From JADFOJ01 sp041580235 (GTDB taxonomy: Bacteria > Planctomycetota > Phycisphaerae > Phycisphaerales > SM1A02): a stretch of DNA of 39,896 bases. Of the stretch, positions 8,083-16,080 are shown in pieces. Both the position numbers and the translations under genes were made by a program. The stretch is from contig JBFGEG010000027.1 of NCBI GenBank assembly GCA_041580235.1, positions 1-39,896 on the forward strand, written 5' to 3'. The notes beneath the pieces were generated by a model. It was not told the origin of the DNA, did no database searches, and was given only the letters and a program-made list of their open reading frames with translations. Numbering within the stretch: the stretch's first letter is position 1; each line of letters starts with the position of its first letter.

Positions 8083-9030
8083 TTATTCGCATCGCCGCGC
8101 GACGACGATCAGCGTTCCGGCCCGCCCCAGCAGCCGCAGCACGAGGCTGCACGGGACGGCCAGCGTCATCCCCAGGGGGAAGATCAGCAGCATCGCGGCC
8201 CGGTAGGGCGTGGTCAGATCTGTTCCAGCCTCCCGGTCATTGCGCAGCGTGTCGAACAGCGCGTTGTGCCGCAGACCCATGCGGTTGAGAACCGTCTGAA
8301 GGAGCCCGAAGGGGTCCATCTCCCACTGGCCGGTGCGGGCGCTGACGACCCGGAAGCCGTGGGCGGCGAGCAGCCGCTGAAGCGTCGGCCTCGTGAAATG
8401 GAAGATGTGCCGGGGCAGGTCCAGGTGCAGCCACTGCTCGCCGCCGAGACGGGCCTGCGCCGACGCGTAATTCGGCACGGCGATGAGCAGCACGCCGTCC
8501 GGCTTCAAGGCCCTGAAGCAAGCCTCGAGCGTGACGTCGGGCTTCGTCAGATGCTCGAGAACATGCCACATGGAGATCAGGTCGAAGGAGCCGTCGGGGT
8601 AGCGGCCGGGCGTCACCTCGCCGGTGTCGATCGGAACATCCTGTCCCGCGCCGGCGGCGACGAGCTCCGTGCCGCGAACGGTGAAGCCGCGTTCCTTGAG
8701 CAGGCGCAGATAGAGTCCGCGGCCGCAGCCAATGTCGAGCGTGGAGCCTCCGGCCGGCATGAGCCGCTGGGCCATCCGCACGCGGGATCGCCGAAACAGA
8801 CGGATGAACTCTTCGAGGAGACGACCGAAGCGATTCTGCGTCGGAGCCTCGGCCGGTCCTGTCCCGGCGCCGCTGTCGCCGGTCCCCCCGCGCTTCTGAA
8901 AGACAAGGCCGCAGCGGCGGCAGCGCACGACGGGATACGTCTTGGCCGGTCCCCGCGCCCCCGGAAACTCGTCCGTGGTGTCAACCACGTGACAGATGGG
9001 GCAGACGGTCAGCGTGTCTTTGGCGGGCAT
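8083..9030 (-). CDS. zinc-ribbon class I SAM-dependent methyltransferase
   Basis: The protein is 315 aa. An N-terminal treble-clef or zinc-ribbon module has C10, C13, C37 and C40 (CPIC, CRRC). A Methyltransf_23-type domain follows, with SAM motif I LDIGCGRGLYLRLL (about 98-111), acidic residue in VRGTELVAAG, and the later SFDLISMWHVLEHL and LKPDGVLLIAVPNY motifs. This combination is common among methyltransferases in surface-polysaccharide clusters. The C-terminus has a hydrophobic stretch (MLLIFPLGMTLAVPCSLVLR) that may associate with the membrane. It is divergent from the GT2 glycosyltransferase gene, 26 nt away. The context suggests modification of a glycan or lipid carrier, but the acceptor is unknown. 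Confidence 0.85.
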   Translation of the reverse strand: MPAKDTLTVCPICHVVDTTDEFPGARGPAKTYPVVRCRRCGLVFQKRGGTGDSGAGTGPAEAPTQNRFGRLLEEFIRLFRRSRVRMAQRLMPAGGSTLDIGCGRGLYLRLLKERGFTVRGTELVAAGAGQDVPIDTGEVTPGRYPDGSFDLISMWHVLEHLTKPDVTLEACFRALKPDGVLLIAVPNYASAQARLGGEQWLHLDLPRHIFHFTRPTLQRLLAAHGFRVVSARTGQWEMDPFGLLQTVLNRMGLRHNALFDTLRNDREAGTDLTTPYRAAMLLIFPLGMTLAVPCSLVLRLLGRAGTLIVVARRCE

Positions 9031-9042
9031 GCAGCGCCTCGG

Positions 9043-9048
9043 TAAGAT
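9043..9048 (+). promoter_or_regulatory. -10-like hexamer TAAGAT before the GT2 gene
   Basis: TAAGAT lies 8 nt before the ATG at 9057, so transcription would begin at or next to the start codon. A GGAGAGG sequence lies in the same short spacer, so if the true start site is farther upstream the gene could use a Shine-Dalgarno sequence instead. Confidence 0.4.
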
Positions 9049-9056
9049 CGGAGAGG

Positions 9057-9803
9057 ATGCTCAATGGCCAGAAGATAGTCGTGGTCATGCCGGCGTACAA
9101 CGCGGCGGAGACGCTGCGCAAGACGCACGACGAGGTTTTCGATCAGGGGATCGTCGATCTCGTCATCGTCGTCGATGACGCGAGCCATGATGAGACGACG
9201 GCGATTGCCGGGACTCTTCCGCACACGAAGGTGGTCACGCACCCGAGCAACCGTGGATACGGAGCAAATCAAAAGACCTGCTACCGGCTCGCCCTCGAGG
9301 AAGGCGCGGACATCGTGGTCATGGTTCATCCCGACTACCAGTACACCCCGAAGCTCATTCCGGCGATGGCCTCGCTGATCGGCAACGGCCTCTACCCGGC
9401 GGTGCTCGGCTCGAGGGTCCTCGGAGGCTACGCGCTGAAGGGCGGCATGCCGCTGTGGCGGTACCTCGCCAACCGGTTTCTCACGCTGTTCGGCAACATC
9501 ATGCTCGGCTCGAAGCTCTCGGAGTTTCACACGGGCTATCGCGCCTTCTCCCGCGAGATACTGGAGCGTCTTCCCCTGGAGGAAAATTCCGACGACTTCG
9601 TCTTCGACAACCAGATGCTCTCGCAGGTCCTGTGGTTCGATTACACCATCGCCGAGATCAGCTGCCCCACCCGCTACGCCGGCGAGAGCTCCTCGATCAA
9701 TTTCGGGCGCTCCGTCAAGTACGGCCTGGGCTGCCTGAAGACGGCAATCGTCTTCCGTCTGGCCCGCATGGGGCTCCTCTCGTCGAGGCTCTTTCCGAGA
9801 TGA
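9057..9803 (+). CDS. family 2 glycosyltransferase (dolichyl-phosphate mannose synthase-like)
   Basis: This 248-aa protein is a GT-A fold inverting glycosyltransferase. It starts with VVVMPAYNAAETL (residues 8-20). The nucleotide-binding acidic pair is D40/D41 in VVDDASHDET, NRGYGANQKTCY lies at about 65-76, and the DxD-equivalent region is VMVHPDYQY (88-96). The later EFHTGYRAFSREIL and DFVFDNQML segments are typical of the DPM1/GtrB-like subgroup. These enzymes transfer a sugar from an NDP donor to a lipid carrier. No C-terminal membrane segments are present, so it is probably peripheral. Its stop overlaps the start of the TMTC-like gene (ATGA, 9800-9803). A lipid-linked sugar made here could feed that protein, but this is an inference. 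Confidence 0.88.
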   Translation: MLNGQKIVVVMPAYNAAETLRKTHDEVFDQGIVDLVIVVDDASHDETTAIAGTLPHTKVVTHPSNRGYGANQKTCYRLALEEGADIVVMVHPDYQYTPKLIPAMASLIGNGLYPAVLGSRVLGGYALKGGMPLWRYLANRFLTLFGNIMLGSKLSEFHTGYRAFSREILERLPLEENSDDFVFDNQMLSQVLWFDYTIAEISCPTRYAGESSSINFGRSVKYGLGCLKTAIVFRLARMGLLSSRLFPR

Positions 9804-11605
9804 AGGAGAAGCGCGTTCCCTTCGTGATCGTCTTTGCGCTGGCGGCCGTCGTCGCCGCCGCCTACTACCCAGCGCTCTTCAACGACTTCGTCAACTACGA
9901 CGACGACCTGTACGTCACGGACAACCCCCAGGTGCAGGCGGGGCTGACGTGGGCCGGCGTCGCGTGGTCCTTCGAGGTCGGCCACGTCTCGAACTGGCAC
10001 CCGCTGACGTGGCTCTCGCACCGGCTCGACTGCGAGGCATTCGGGCTCGACCCGCGGGGACACCACCTCTCCAGCCTCCTGCTGCACCTCGCCAACACCG
10101 TGCTGCTGTTCGTCGTGCTGCGCCGGCTGACCGGCGCCGACTGGAAGAGCGGGCTGGTGGCCGCGCTGTTCGCCCTTCACCCCCTGAACGTCGAGTCGGT
10201 CGCGTGGGTGTCGGAGCGCAAGAACGTGGTGAGCACGACGTTCTGGCTGCTGGCGATGTGGGCTTATGCGGGCTACGCCGCGCGCCGGTCGGTGTGGCGG
10301 TATCTCGGCGTCACGCTTCTGCTGGCGCTGGGCCTCATGGCCAAGCCCATGCTGGTCACCCTGCCCTGCGTTCTGCTGCTGCTGGATTACTGGCCGCTGG
10401 GCCGCGTGACCTCGCGTCGCTCCGTCCGGAGTCTCGTCCTCGAGAAGATCCCGCTGTTCGCGCTGGCGGCGGCCAGCTGCGTCGTGACGATCCTGGCCCA
10501 GGGCGGCGCCGTCGCCACCCTCGCCGAGCACTCGGCCGGCGTGCGAGTCGCCAACGCCCTCGTGTCCTATCTCCGTTACCTCGAGCAGACGCTGTGGCCC
10601 TTCGGGCTGTCCGCCTACTACCCGCACCCCGGGGACGCCATCGCGTGGTGGAGGGTCCTCGCGGCGGTCGTGACTCTGGCGCTCGTGTCCGCGCTGGTGT
10701 TCGTGCGTCGCGCGAGACAGCCGTATCTCGTCACGGGGTGGCTGTGGTACCTCGGCACGCTGGTGCCCGTCATCGGCCTGGTGCAGGTCGGGACCCAGGC
10801 GGGTGCGGATCGCTACGTCTACGTCCCCCTCATCGGCCTGTTCATCGCGGTCGTGTGGGGCGTCGCCGACCTCCTGCCGCAGCGCTTTCCCCGCCGCCGC
10901 GCTCTGCTGGGGACCGCGGGGCTGGCGGTGGTGGCGGGGCTGGGCGTGCGCAGCTGGCACCAGACGCACTACTGGCGTGACAGCGTCACCCTGTTCAGCC
11001 ACGCCCTGGACGTCACCACCGGCAACGCCGTCGCTCACAACAACGTCGGCGAGGCGCTGGTGCGCGAGGGCCGGCACCGCGACGCCCTCAGCCACTTCGA
11101 GGACGCGCTGCGGATCGACCCGCGGGACGCCCACCTGAAGAAGCAGGTGCGGGCGAACCTGGCCCGCACCCTCGCCGAGCTGGGGGAGTACGCGGCGGCC
11201 GCGGAGCACTACCAGGGCGTGCTGGCCGATCATCCCGACGACGTGGATCTACGCTGCGGGCTGGGCGTGGTCCTCGCCAGCCAGGGACGGGACGACCAGG
11301 CCATCGAGCAGTTCCAGGAGGCCATTGGCCGGGATCCCCGGCACGCCGACAGCCACTACAACCTGGGGCTCGTCTTCGCGAACCAGGGGCGTCCCGGCGA
11401 GGCGTGCATTCACTTCCGCCGGGCCCTGGCCGTCAAGCCCGACGACGTCCGGTTCCTGACCAACCTGGGCACCGCGCTGGCCCAGCGGGGGATGATCGAC
11501 GAGGCCATCCTGCACCTCTCGCGCGCGGTGGAGATCGATCCCGACCACGCCACGGCGCGACGCAACCTGGCGCTGATTCAAATGCGCCGGGAGCAGGGGC
11601 GGTAG
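9800..11605 (+). CDS. TMTC-like multi-pass membrane protein with C-terminal TPR repeats
   Basis: The protein is 601 aa. The first 380 or so residues hold many membrane helices (VPFVIVFALAAVVAAAYYPA, LLLHLANTVLLFVVL and others). They carry the signature NYDDDLYVTDNPQV with NWHPLTWLSHRLDCE, plus FALHPLNVESVAWVSERKNV. About 200 residues of TPR repeats follow (for example AVAHNNVGEALVREGRH, ADSHYNLGLVFANQGRP, VRFLTNLGTALAQRGM). This architecture matches the TMTC family, whose eukaryotic members are protein O-mannosyltransferases. The bacterial versions are mostly uncharacterised. The ATG at 9800 is chosen because it overlaps the GT2 stop; the reading frame is open farther upstream only through the GT2 gene. 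The 3' end converges with the M42 peptidase gene, 9 nt away. Confidence 0.85.
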   Translation: MKEKRVPFVIVFALAAVVAAAYYPALFNDFVNYDDDLYVTDNPQVQAGLTWAGVAWSFEVGHVSNWHPLTWLSHRLDCEAFGLDPRGHHLSSLLLHLANTVLLFVVLRRLTGADWKSGLVAALFALHPLNVESVAWVSERKNVVSTTFWLLAMWAYAGYAARRSVWRYLGVTLLLALGLMAKPMLVTLPCVLLLLDYWPLGRVTSRRSVRSLVLEKIPLFALAAASCVVTILAQGGAVATLAEHSAGVRVANALVSYLRYLEQTLWPFGLSAYYPHPGDAIAWWRVLAAVVTLALVSALVFVRRARQPYLVTGWLWYLGTLVPVIGLVQVGTQAGADRYVYVPLIGLFIAVVWGVADLLPQRFPRRRALLGTAGLAVVAGLGVRSWHQTHYWRDSVTLFSHALDVTTGNAVAHNNVGEALVREGRHRDALSHFEDALRIDPRDAHLKKQVRANLARTLAELGEYAAAAEHYQGVLADHPDDVDLRCGLGVVLASQGRDDQAIEQFQEAIGRDPRHADSHYNLGLVFANQGRPGEACIHFRRALAVKPDDVRFLTNLGTALAQRGMIDEAILHLSRAVEIDPDHATARRNLALIQMRREQGR

Positions 11606-11614
11606 GGCGCAGGC

Positions 11615-12760
11615 TCAGTCCTTCTCGATGAGCCGGCCGTGCTTTCGGTAGCGCTGCTCCATCCGCTCCCGCAGCGACGGGTACCGCGCCGAGTCGAGAT
11701 GCTGCGCAAAGTGCACGAGCAGCTCCACCATCCCGTCGAAGTCGGCGACCGAGATGTACTCGGCTCCGATGCGGGCCGGGCGCTTGCCCGCCAGGACGCC
11801 GTCGATGTCAACCATGTTGTGATAGTTGCCCAGCGGCAGGCACACGCACGTCGACTCGTAGCCGTAGGCCGCGAACGTGGACGCCTCGCACACGCCCCCC
11901 GGCATGAGCTTGCGCTGCGTCTTGAATCCGGGATGAGCATCCTGGTAGGCGCTCATGAGCACGCCGAGACGGTTGGTGAGGTCGGGGCTGAACACGCTCA
12001 TCTTGTCGCCCACCCGCAGTATCGGCCCCGCCCCGATCGGTGATTCGGGAAAGCTCCGGGAGCACTCCAGGCAGATGAGCCGGGCCCGCTTGGGCACCGT
12101 GCGCCGCCGGCACGCCGAGATCGCGCCGAGAAAGCCGACCTCCTCCGCCACCGTGAGCAGGACACCGACGTGCCCCGCGCTCCTGGAGTTGCGAAGGACA
12201 TCGAGTGCGGACAGCGCGGCGGCCACTCCCGCCAGGTCATCGCAGGCGGGAGCGTACAGGAGCCCTCCCGCGACCGTCGGCTTGCCGCCCCGGCCCCTGA
12301 GCGCCCAGCGCCCGACGTCGCCTCGCTGCAGCGTGGCCGGAGCCCGCAGCAGGCACGTCACGCGCTTGAACGGCCGGACTGACGAATCAAGCCTGACGAC
12401 TGCGGCCCGGTGCGCGCCCCCATCGGCGTCGAAGATCTCCAGTCGGGCATCCTGGAAGTACGGATCGTGGACGCCGCCCCGGAACTCCAGCTCCACCTCA
12501 CGGTCGTCTGAAGGCCGCCGCACTACGAAGGCGGGGTGGTCGAGATGGGCGGTGATAAGCAGCGGGGCCGCCTTCGATGTGCGGCTGCATGTGATCACCA
12601 TGTTGCCCACGCCGTCGCGACGCAAACGCAGGTTCGGCCGGGCCGCCACCCACCGCGTCACCCACTCGACCACTCGGTGCTCACAGGCGGCGGCGGTGGG
12701 GATACCCGTCAGGGCCTTCAGCCAGCGGCGGTGCTGTGCGCGTTGCTTCGAGCTCAGCAT
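11615..12760 (-). CDS. M42-family zinc aminopeptidase
   Basis: This 381-aa cytosolic metallopeptidase has the M42 layout. Metal ligands appear as H72 and following residues in TAHLDHPAF, the Asp pair D174/D175 in PACDDLAGVAA, the catalytic Glu pair E206/E207 in TVAEEVGFLGA, E232 in CLECSRSF and H314 in GNYHNMVDIDG. The central insert domain characteristic of M42 enzymes lies between about residues 80 and 160. M42 enzymes form tetrahedral dodecamers that trim peptides. The product is larger and more cysteine-rich than classical members, so substrate preference is uncertain. The start ATG at 12760 sits 6 nt after a TAGCAT hexamer. The gene lies 9 nt downstream of the GT-C glycosyltransferase stop on the same strand. 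Confidence 0.86.
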   Translation of the reverse strand: MLSSKQRAQHRRWLKALTGIPTAAACEHRVVEWVTRWVAARPNLRLRRDGVGNMVITCSRTSKAAPLLITAHLDHPAFVVRRPSDDREVELEFRGGVHDPYFQDARLEIFDADGGAHRAAVVRLDSSVRPFKRVTCLLRAPATLQRGDVGRWALRGRGGKPTVAGGLLYAPACDDLAGVAAALSALDVLRNSRSAGHVGVLLTVAEEVGFLGAISACRRRTVPKRARLICLECSRSFPESPIGAGPILRVGDKMSVFSPDLTNRLGVLMSAYQDAHPGFKTQRKLMPGGVCEASTFAAYGYESTCVCLPLGNYHNMVDIDGVLAGKRPARIGAEYISVADFDGMVELLVHFAQHLDSARYPSLRERMEQRYRKHGRLIEKD

Positions 12761-12766
12761 CGGCTC

Positions 12767-12772
12767 ATGCTA
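12767..12772 (-). promoter_or_regulatory. -10-like hexamer TAGCAT before the M42 gene
   Basis: On the minus strand TAGCAT is followed by 6 nt and then ATG. Its TAG is also the stop codon of the upstream GT-C gene, so part of the match could be chance. If used, it would give a leaderless transcript. Confidence 0.3.
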
Positions 12773-14728
12773 TCGGATCACGAAGAAAGCACAGTAGCTC
12801 ATCGCCACCCACGCGCACACGTAGCCCGTCAGGACCGACTCGACCAGACGGTTGCCGGAAGCCGCCTTGAGCCCGGACGTGATCAGCAGGACATAGCAGG
12901 GGATCAGCCCGAGGGTATACGTAGCTTTTACCGTGCTGTACGTGGGCACCTTGATGTACAGAAACAGCATCGCCGCCCAGTAGATGCTGATGCAGAGGAG
13001 GGCCGTGAGGACGTGCTTTCCCAGCGATTCCCGAGACTGGGGGCGAAACCCCTGCCAGCATCCGACCGCCGCCAGCAGGCACATGGGCAACGCCACCGGC
13101 GACAGGGCGATCATCAGCTCGTAGTTCCATCGCGGCGCGTACTCCACGGCGATCATCGAGCTGAGGTAGCCGTCGAGCCAGAGGGTCGAGTAGAGACCAT
13201 CCCAGAAGCCGTACAGCGACGAGTAGACCGGCTGCACGAGAGAAGCCCCGAAGGAATAGAAGTTCTCGGGTAGCCGATAGCTGGGGTCCTGCCACCAGAA
13301 GAACCCACGGGCGCTGTCCCAGCCGCCGATGAACGGCTTGCCGAGACGTACCCAGTTGCGCAGGTAATACCAACCGGCGACGACCGAGGCCGACGCGACA
13401 AACCATAAGGCAGGCTGCAGGGATCCCAAGGATCGGCGTTGGATGCCGACCGCGCGAAGGACGACGATGCCGAGCACCACGGGAAGCAGGAGCACGATGG
13501 TCACCTTGGTCAGCAGTGCCAGCCCGAAGACGAGGCCGAGGACCAGGGCACGCTTGTTCAGGGCCGACTCGTCATCGACGAGCAGCCGGAGGCATAGGTA
13601 GACCACGATTGCGGTCAAGCATCCCAGTAGCGGCTCGTTGCCGACGATCTGAGAGATGTAAATGCCCATGGGCAGAAAGCCGCCGATGGCTGTGCCTAGA
13701 TTGATCAGCCTCGTTTCGCCGGGAAAGACCAGCGTTAGGGTTCGATACACCATCTCGATCTGTACGAGGCCGCAGGCCATGGGGACGACGCGGATCAGTT
13801 GCAGCGCGGCGTCCCCGGAGAAGACGGCGGAGAAGAGCAGGTACAGCGGGACGCACAGGAGGTAGAACAACGGCCCCTGAAAGAACTGCCAGCCCTCGTT
13901 GGCTAGCGGTATCGACTTCTGCTCCACGAGGTAGCGCACGTAGTCGTAGTGGCTAAGAACATCGAATCCGACCTCGATCGGGATCCTGAGGATGTTGTTG
14001 GCGCAAAGCAGGACCCAAGCACCCATCAGGAGGGAGCGAAAACGCTTCGGCTCCCAAATCGCGTGGCCGAAGACGGCCACCGTGACTCGGTGGCGGTCGC
14101 AGAACTGCCCGAGCAAAGACCCCACCAGAAACAGCCCGGCGATCAACGGCCAGGCGGAAGCGAGGCTCGTGACGGTCCCTGGAAACGACCCGCTGACGGG
14201 AAACGGCTTCCGGACCGCAGCCAGGGCTGCGACTCGCCAGCTCCGGGCATCGGTCGAGACCGGCCACCTGGCATCCGTACGAAAGTCGAGGTCGTCGCTG
14301 TACGCCAGCAGGACGGGGTGGCCCGACCGGTTCTCGACGGCGATGATGAGCGTGTTCGTTCCCGGCCGCAGGTGCGGCCGGAGATCCACCCGACCGGCAT
14401 GGACCCACGGTGACTCTTCGGGCCCTTTCGAGCTCACCTCGCGGTCGTTGATGACCACTCGGTAGCTGCGAAACGCCTTGATGGTCACCTCGGCCGTCGG
14501 CAGGTCACGCGGCGTCGAGAATGTGTGCCGGAAGAACGCGATGTTGCGGGTCGTGTGCCGCGCGACGACCGACGGCTGCGAGTCAATGCGAATCCACTCG
14601 GCCCCCTGCTCGGCGACCAGCAGTGTGCCCGCCGGCGACCTGGCGATCCGGTACGCGAGCATGCCGCCGGCAAGCAGCACCGCGACAAGACCCCAGGAAA
14701 GCCAGCGATGAATACGTCCCGCCTGCAT
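12770..14728 (-). CDS. multi-pass GT-C-type glycosyltransferase with N-terminal beta-sandwich domain
   Basis: The protein is about 652 aa. A first membrane helix (WLSWGLVAVLLAGGMLAY) is followed by an extracytoplasmic region of about 150 residues. That region reads FFRHTFSTPRDLPTAEVTIK, YRVVINDREV and VDLRPHLRPGTNTLIIAVEN, like the galactose-binding-like N-domains of glycoside hydrolases. The rest is a GT39/GT83-like membrane region with about ten helices, with LSHYDYVRYLVEQKSIPLAN and QGPLFYLLCVPLYLLF in the first half and WYYLRNWVRLGKPFIGGWD later. Such enzymes use lipid-linked sugars on the outer face. A GTG at 14752 would extend it by eight residues. I prefer ATG 14728 because the TATACT hexamer lies just before it. 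Confidence 0.8.
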   Translation of the reverse strand: MQAGRIHRWLSWGLVAVLLAGGMLAYRIARSPAGTLLVAEQGAEWIRIDSQPSVVARHTTRNIAFFRHTFSTPRDLPTAEVTIKAFRSYRVVINDREVSSKGPEESPWVHAGRVDLRPHLRPGTNTLIIAVENRSGHPVLLAYSDDLDFRTDARWPVSTDARSWRVAALAAVRKPFPVSGSFPGTVTSLASAWPLIAGLFLVGSLLGQFCDRHRVTVAVFGHAIWEPKRFRSLLMGAWVLLCANNILRIPIEVGFDVLSHYDYVRYLVEQKSIPLANEGWQFFQGPLFYLLCVPLYLLFSAVFSGDAALQLIRVVPMACGLVQIEMVYRTLTLVFPGETRLINLGTAIGGFLPMGIYISQIVGNEPLLGCLTAIVVYLCLRLLVDDESALNKRALVLGLVFGLALLTKVTIVLLLPVVLGIVVLRAVGIQRRSLGSLQPALWFVASASVVAGWYYLRNWVRLGKPFIGGWDSARGFFWWQDPSYRLPENFYSFGASLVQPVYSSLYGFWDGLYSTLWLDGYLSSMIAVEYAPRWNYELMIALSPVALPMCLLAAVGCWQGFRPQSRESLGKHVLTALLCISIYWAAMLFLYIKVPTYSTVKATYTLGLIPCYVLLITSGLKAASGNRLVESVLTGYVCAWVAMSYCAFFVIR

Positions 14729-14738
14729 CTCGGCGGCC

Positions 14739-14744
14739 AGTATA
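14739..14744 (-). promoter_or_regulatory. -10 hexamer TATACT of the GT-C glycosyltransferase gene
   Basis: TATACT, a near-consensus -10 box, is followed by 10 nt and then the ATG at 14728. The predicted leader is only about 3 nt. It lies inside the longer reading frame that would start at GTG 14752, and this argues for the shorter start. Confidence 0.45.
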
Positions 14745-14768
14745 TGAGCCACGCCACCCTGCCTGCCC

Positions 14769-14774
14769 TAGACT
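14769..14774 (+). promoter_or_regulatory. -10 hexamer TAGACT of ribBA, leaderless spacing
   Basis: TAGACT is followed by exactly 7 nt and then the ATG at 14782. No Shine-Dalgarno sequence fits between them, so the mRNA probably starts at the A of the start codon. The same hexamer and spacing precede nadC. Confidence 0.5.
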
Positions 14775-14781
14775 CTCCCCG

Positions 14782-15981
14782 ATGGCCCTCTCCCCGATCC
14801 CGGACATCCTCGACGAGCTTCGCGCCGGGCGCATCATCGTGCTCGTGGACGACGAGCAGCGTGAGAACGAAGGCGACTTCGTTTGCGCGGCGGACAAGGT
14901 CACGCCGCAGATCATCAACTTCATGACCCGTGTCGGCGGCGGCTACCTGTGTCTGGCCCTGACGGGCACCGACTGCGACCGGCTCGAGCTCGTGCCGCAG
15001 GCCAGTGCCAACACGAGCCTTCACACGACCGCCATGACCGTCAGCGTCGACGGCCACCCTCGTCACGGCGTGGGCACGGGGATCTCCGCGTCCGATCGCG
15101 CCGCCACCATCCGGCTCGTGATCGATCCCGTCACGAGCCCCGACGATCTCGTGCGCCCCGGTCACATCAACCCGCTGCGGGCCCGCGACGGCGGCGTGCT
15201 CGTTCGCACGGGCCAGACCGAGGGATCGACCGACCTCGCCCGTCTTGCCGGGCTGCACCCATCGGCGCTGATCATCGAGGTCGTCCGACCCGACGGTGAG
15301 ATGGCCCGCATGCCGGAGCTGGATGCCCTGTGCGCGGAGCACGGCCTCAAGATGTGCTCGGTGCGGCAGATCATCGAGTACCGTCTCGCCCGCGAACGGC
15401 TCATCGAGCGGCTCGAGCCCCGGGGGGGCACGCCGATCGAGACGCCCTACGGCCGCTTCAACGTCATCGCCTACCAGAGCCCCCTCGACGCCCTGCCGCA
15501 CCTGGCCCTGACCGTCGGCGGCGTCGGTGACCTCGGAACCGACGGCGACCCGCGGCCGATCGAGGAGCCGGTGCTCGTGCGTATGCATCGGCGCGATCTG
15601 CTGGGCGACATCTTCGACGAGTGCTCCAACCGCAGCGGCCAGATGCTGCGAGCATCGCTTCGGGCGATCCACGAGGCCGGGCGGGGAACGCTGGTGTACC
15701 TGCGGCCCGAGGGTTTCGGCGACGACTGGCGCGGCCGACTCCAGAAGATCGCGCGACCGCCGCGCGATGACGTCAACATCCCGGACCTCACCCGCAGCGA
15801 CGGCCCCGCGGCCAAGGTCCAGACCATGGACCGTCGGGACTTCGGCATCGGCTGCCAGATCCTTCGGGACCTGGGCCTCCGGCGTCTGCGGATCCTGACC
15901 AACCATCCCAAGACGCTTCGCGGGCTCGCCGGCTTCGGCCTGGAGATCGCCGAGCAGATCCCGATCCCCACCGACGGGTGA
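14782..15981 (+). CDS. ribB: 3,4-dihydroxy-2-butanone 4-phosphate synthase with degenerate GTP cyclohydrolase II domain
   Basis: This is a RibBA-type fusion of 399 aa for riboflavin synthesis. The N-terminal DHBP synthase half is complete: DDEQRENEGDF (23-33), HTTAMTVSVD (81-90), RPGHINPLRAR (125-135) and RTGQTEGSTDLARLAG (142-157). It should convert ribulose 5-phosphate to DHBP. The C-terminal half aligns with GTP cyclohydrolase II in LLGDIF, GRGTLVYLRPEG, DFGIGCQILRDLG and LTNHPKTLRGLAGFGLEI. The zinc ligands of the usual HSECLTGD and CDCG motifs are replaced by MHRRDLLGD and FDECSNRSG. This half is therefore probably not a working cyclohydrolase, and a separate ribA is expected elsewhere. 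The start is fixed by TAGACT 7 nt before ATG. Confidence 0.92.
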   Translation: MALSPIPDILDELRAGRIIVLVDDEQRENEGDFVCAADKVTPQIINFMTRVGGGYLCLALTGTDCDRLELVPQASANTSLHTTAMTVSVDGHPRHGVGTGISASDRAATIRLVIDPVTSPDDLVRPGHINPLRARDGGVLVRTGQTEGSTDLARLAGLHPSALIIEVVRPDGEMARMPELDALCAEHGLKMCSVRQIIEYRLARERLIERLEPRGGTPIETPYGRFNVIAYQSPLDALPHLALTVGGVGDLGTDGDPRPIEEPVLVRMHRRDLLGDIFDECSNRSGQMLRASLRAIHEAGRGTLVYLRPEGFGDDWRGRLQKIARPPRDDVNIPDLTRSDGPAAKVQTMDRRDFGIGCQILRDLGLRRLRILTNHPKTLRGLAGFGLEIAEQIPIPTDG

Positions 15982-15998
15982 CCGAAGCGGGTCTTTTT
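15980..15998 (+). terminator. weak terminator after ribBA
   Basis: GACC (15980-15983) pairs with GGTC (15990-15993) across a 6-nt loop, and five T residues follow at 15994-15998. The stem overlaps the stop codon and is only four pairs long. Confidence 0.35.
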
Positions 15999-16044
15999 CC
16001 AAGAAATCGGTGGATCTCGGCGCAGGATCACTTTCGTTGGGGCG

Positions 16045-16075
16045 TAGATAATGAGGTGGGGCCCGGCCCGGGAGG
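16045..16075 (+). promoter_or_regulatory. -10 region TAGATAAT and Shine-Dalgarno GGAGG of the ECF sigma gene
   Basis: TAGATAAT at 16045-16052 contains the ATG at 16051, which therefore is unlikely to be a start codon. GGAGG at 16071-16075 lies 5 nt before the GTG at 16081. Together they give a leader of about 20 nt and favour the GTG start. Confidence 0.5.
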
Positions 16076-16080
16076 CGAGC

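Noticed and set aside
9674..11233. 519-aa minus-strand frame opposite the TMTC-like gene
   Set aside because: It is antisense to a gene with clear TMTC and TPR signatures, and the translation is low-complexity His/Gln/Arg-rich.
16051..16080. ATG at 16051 as the start of the sigma factor
   Set aside because: It lies inside a -10-like TAGATAAT box, while GTG 16081 has GGAGG at a good distance.
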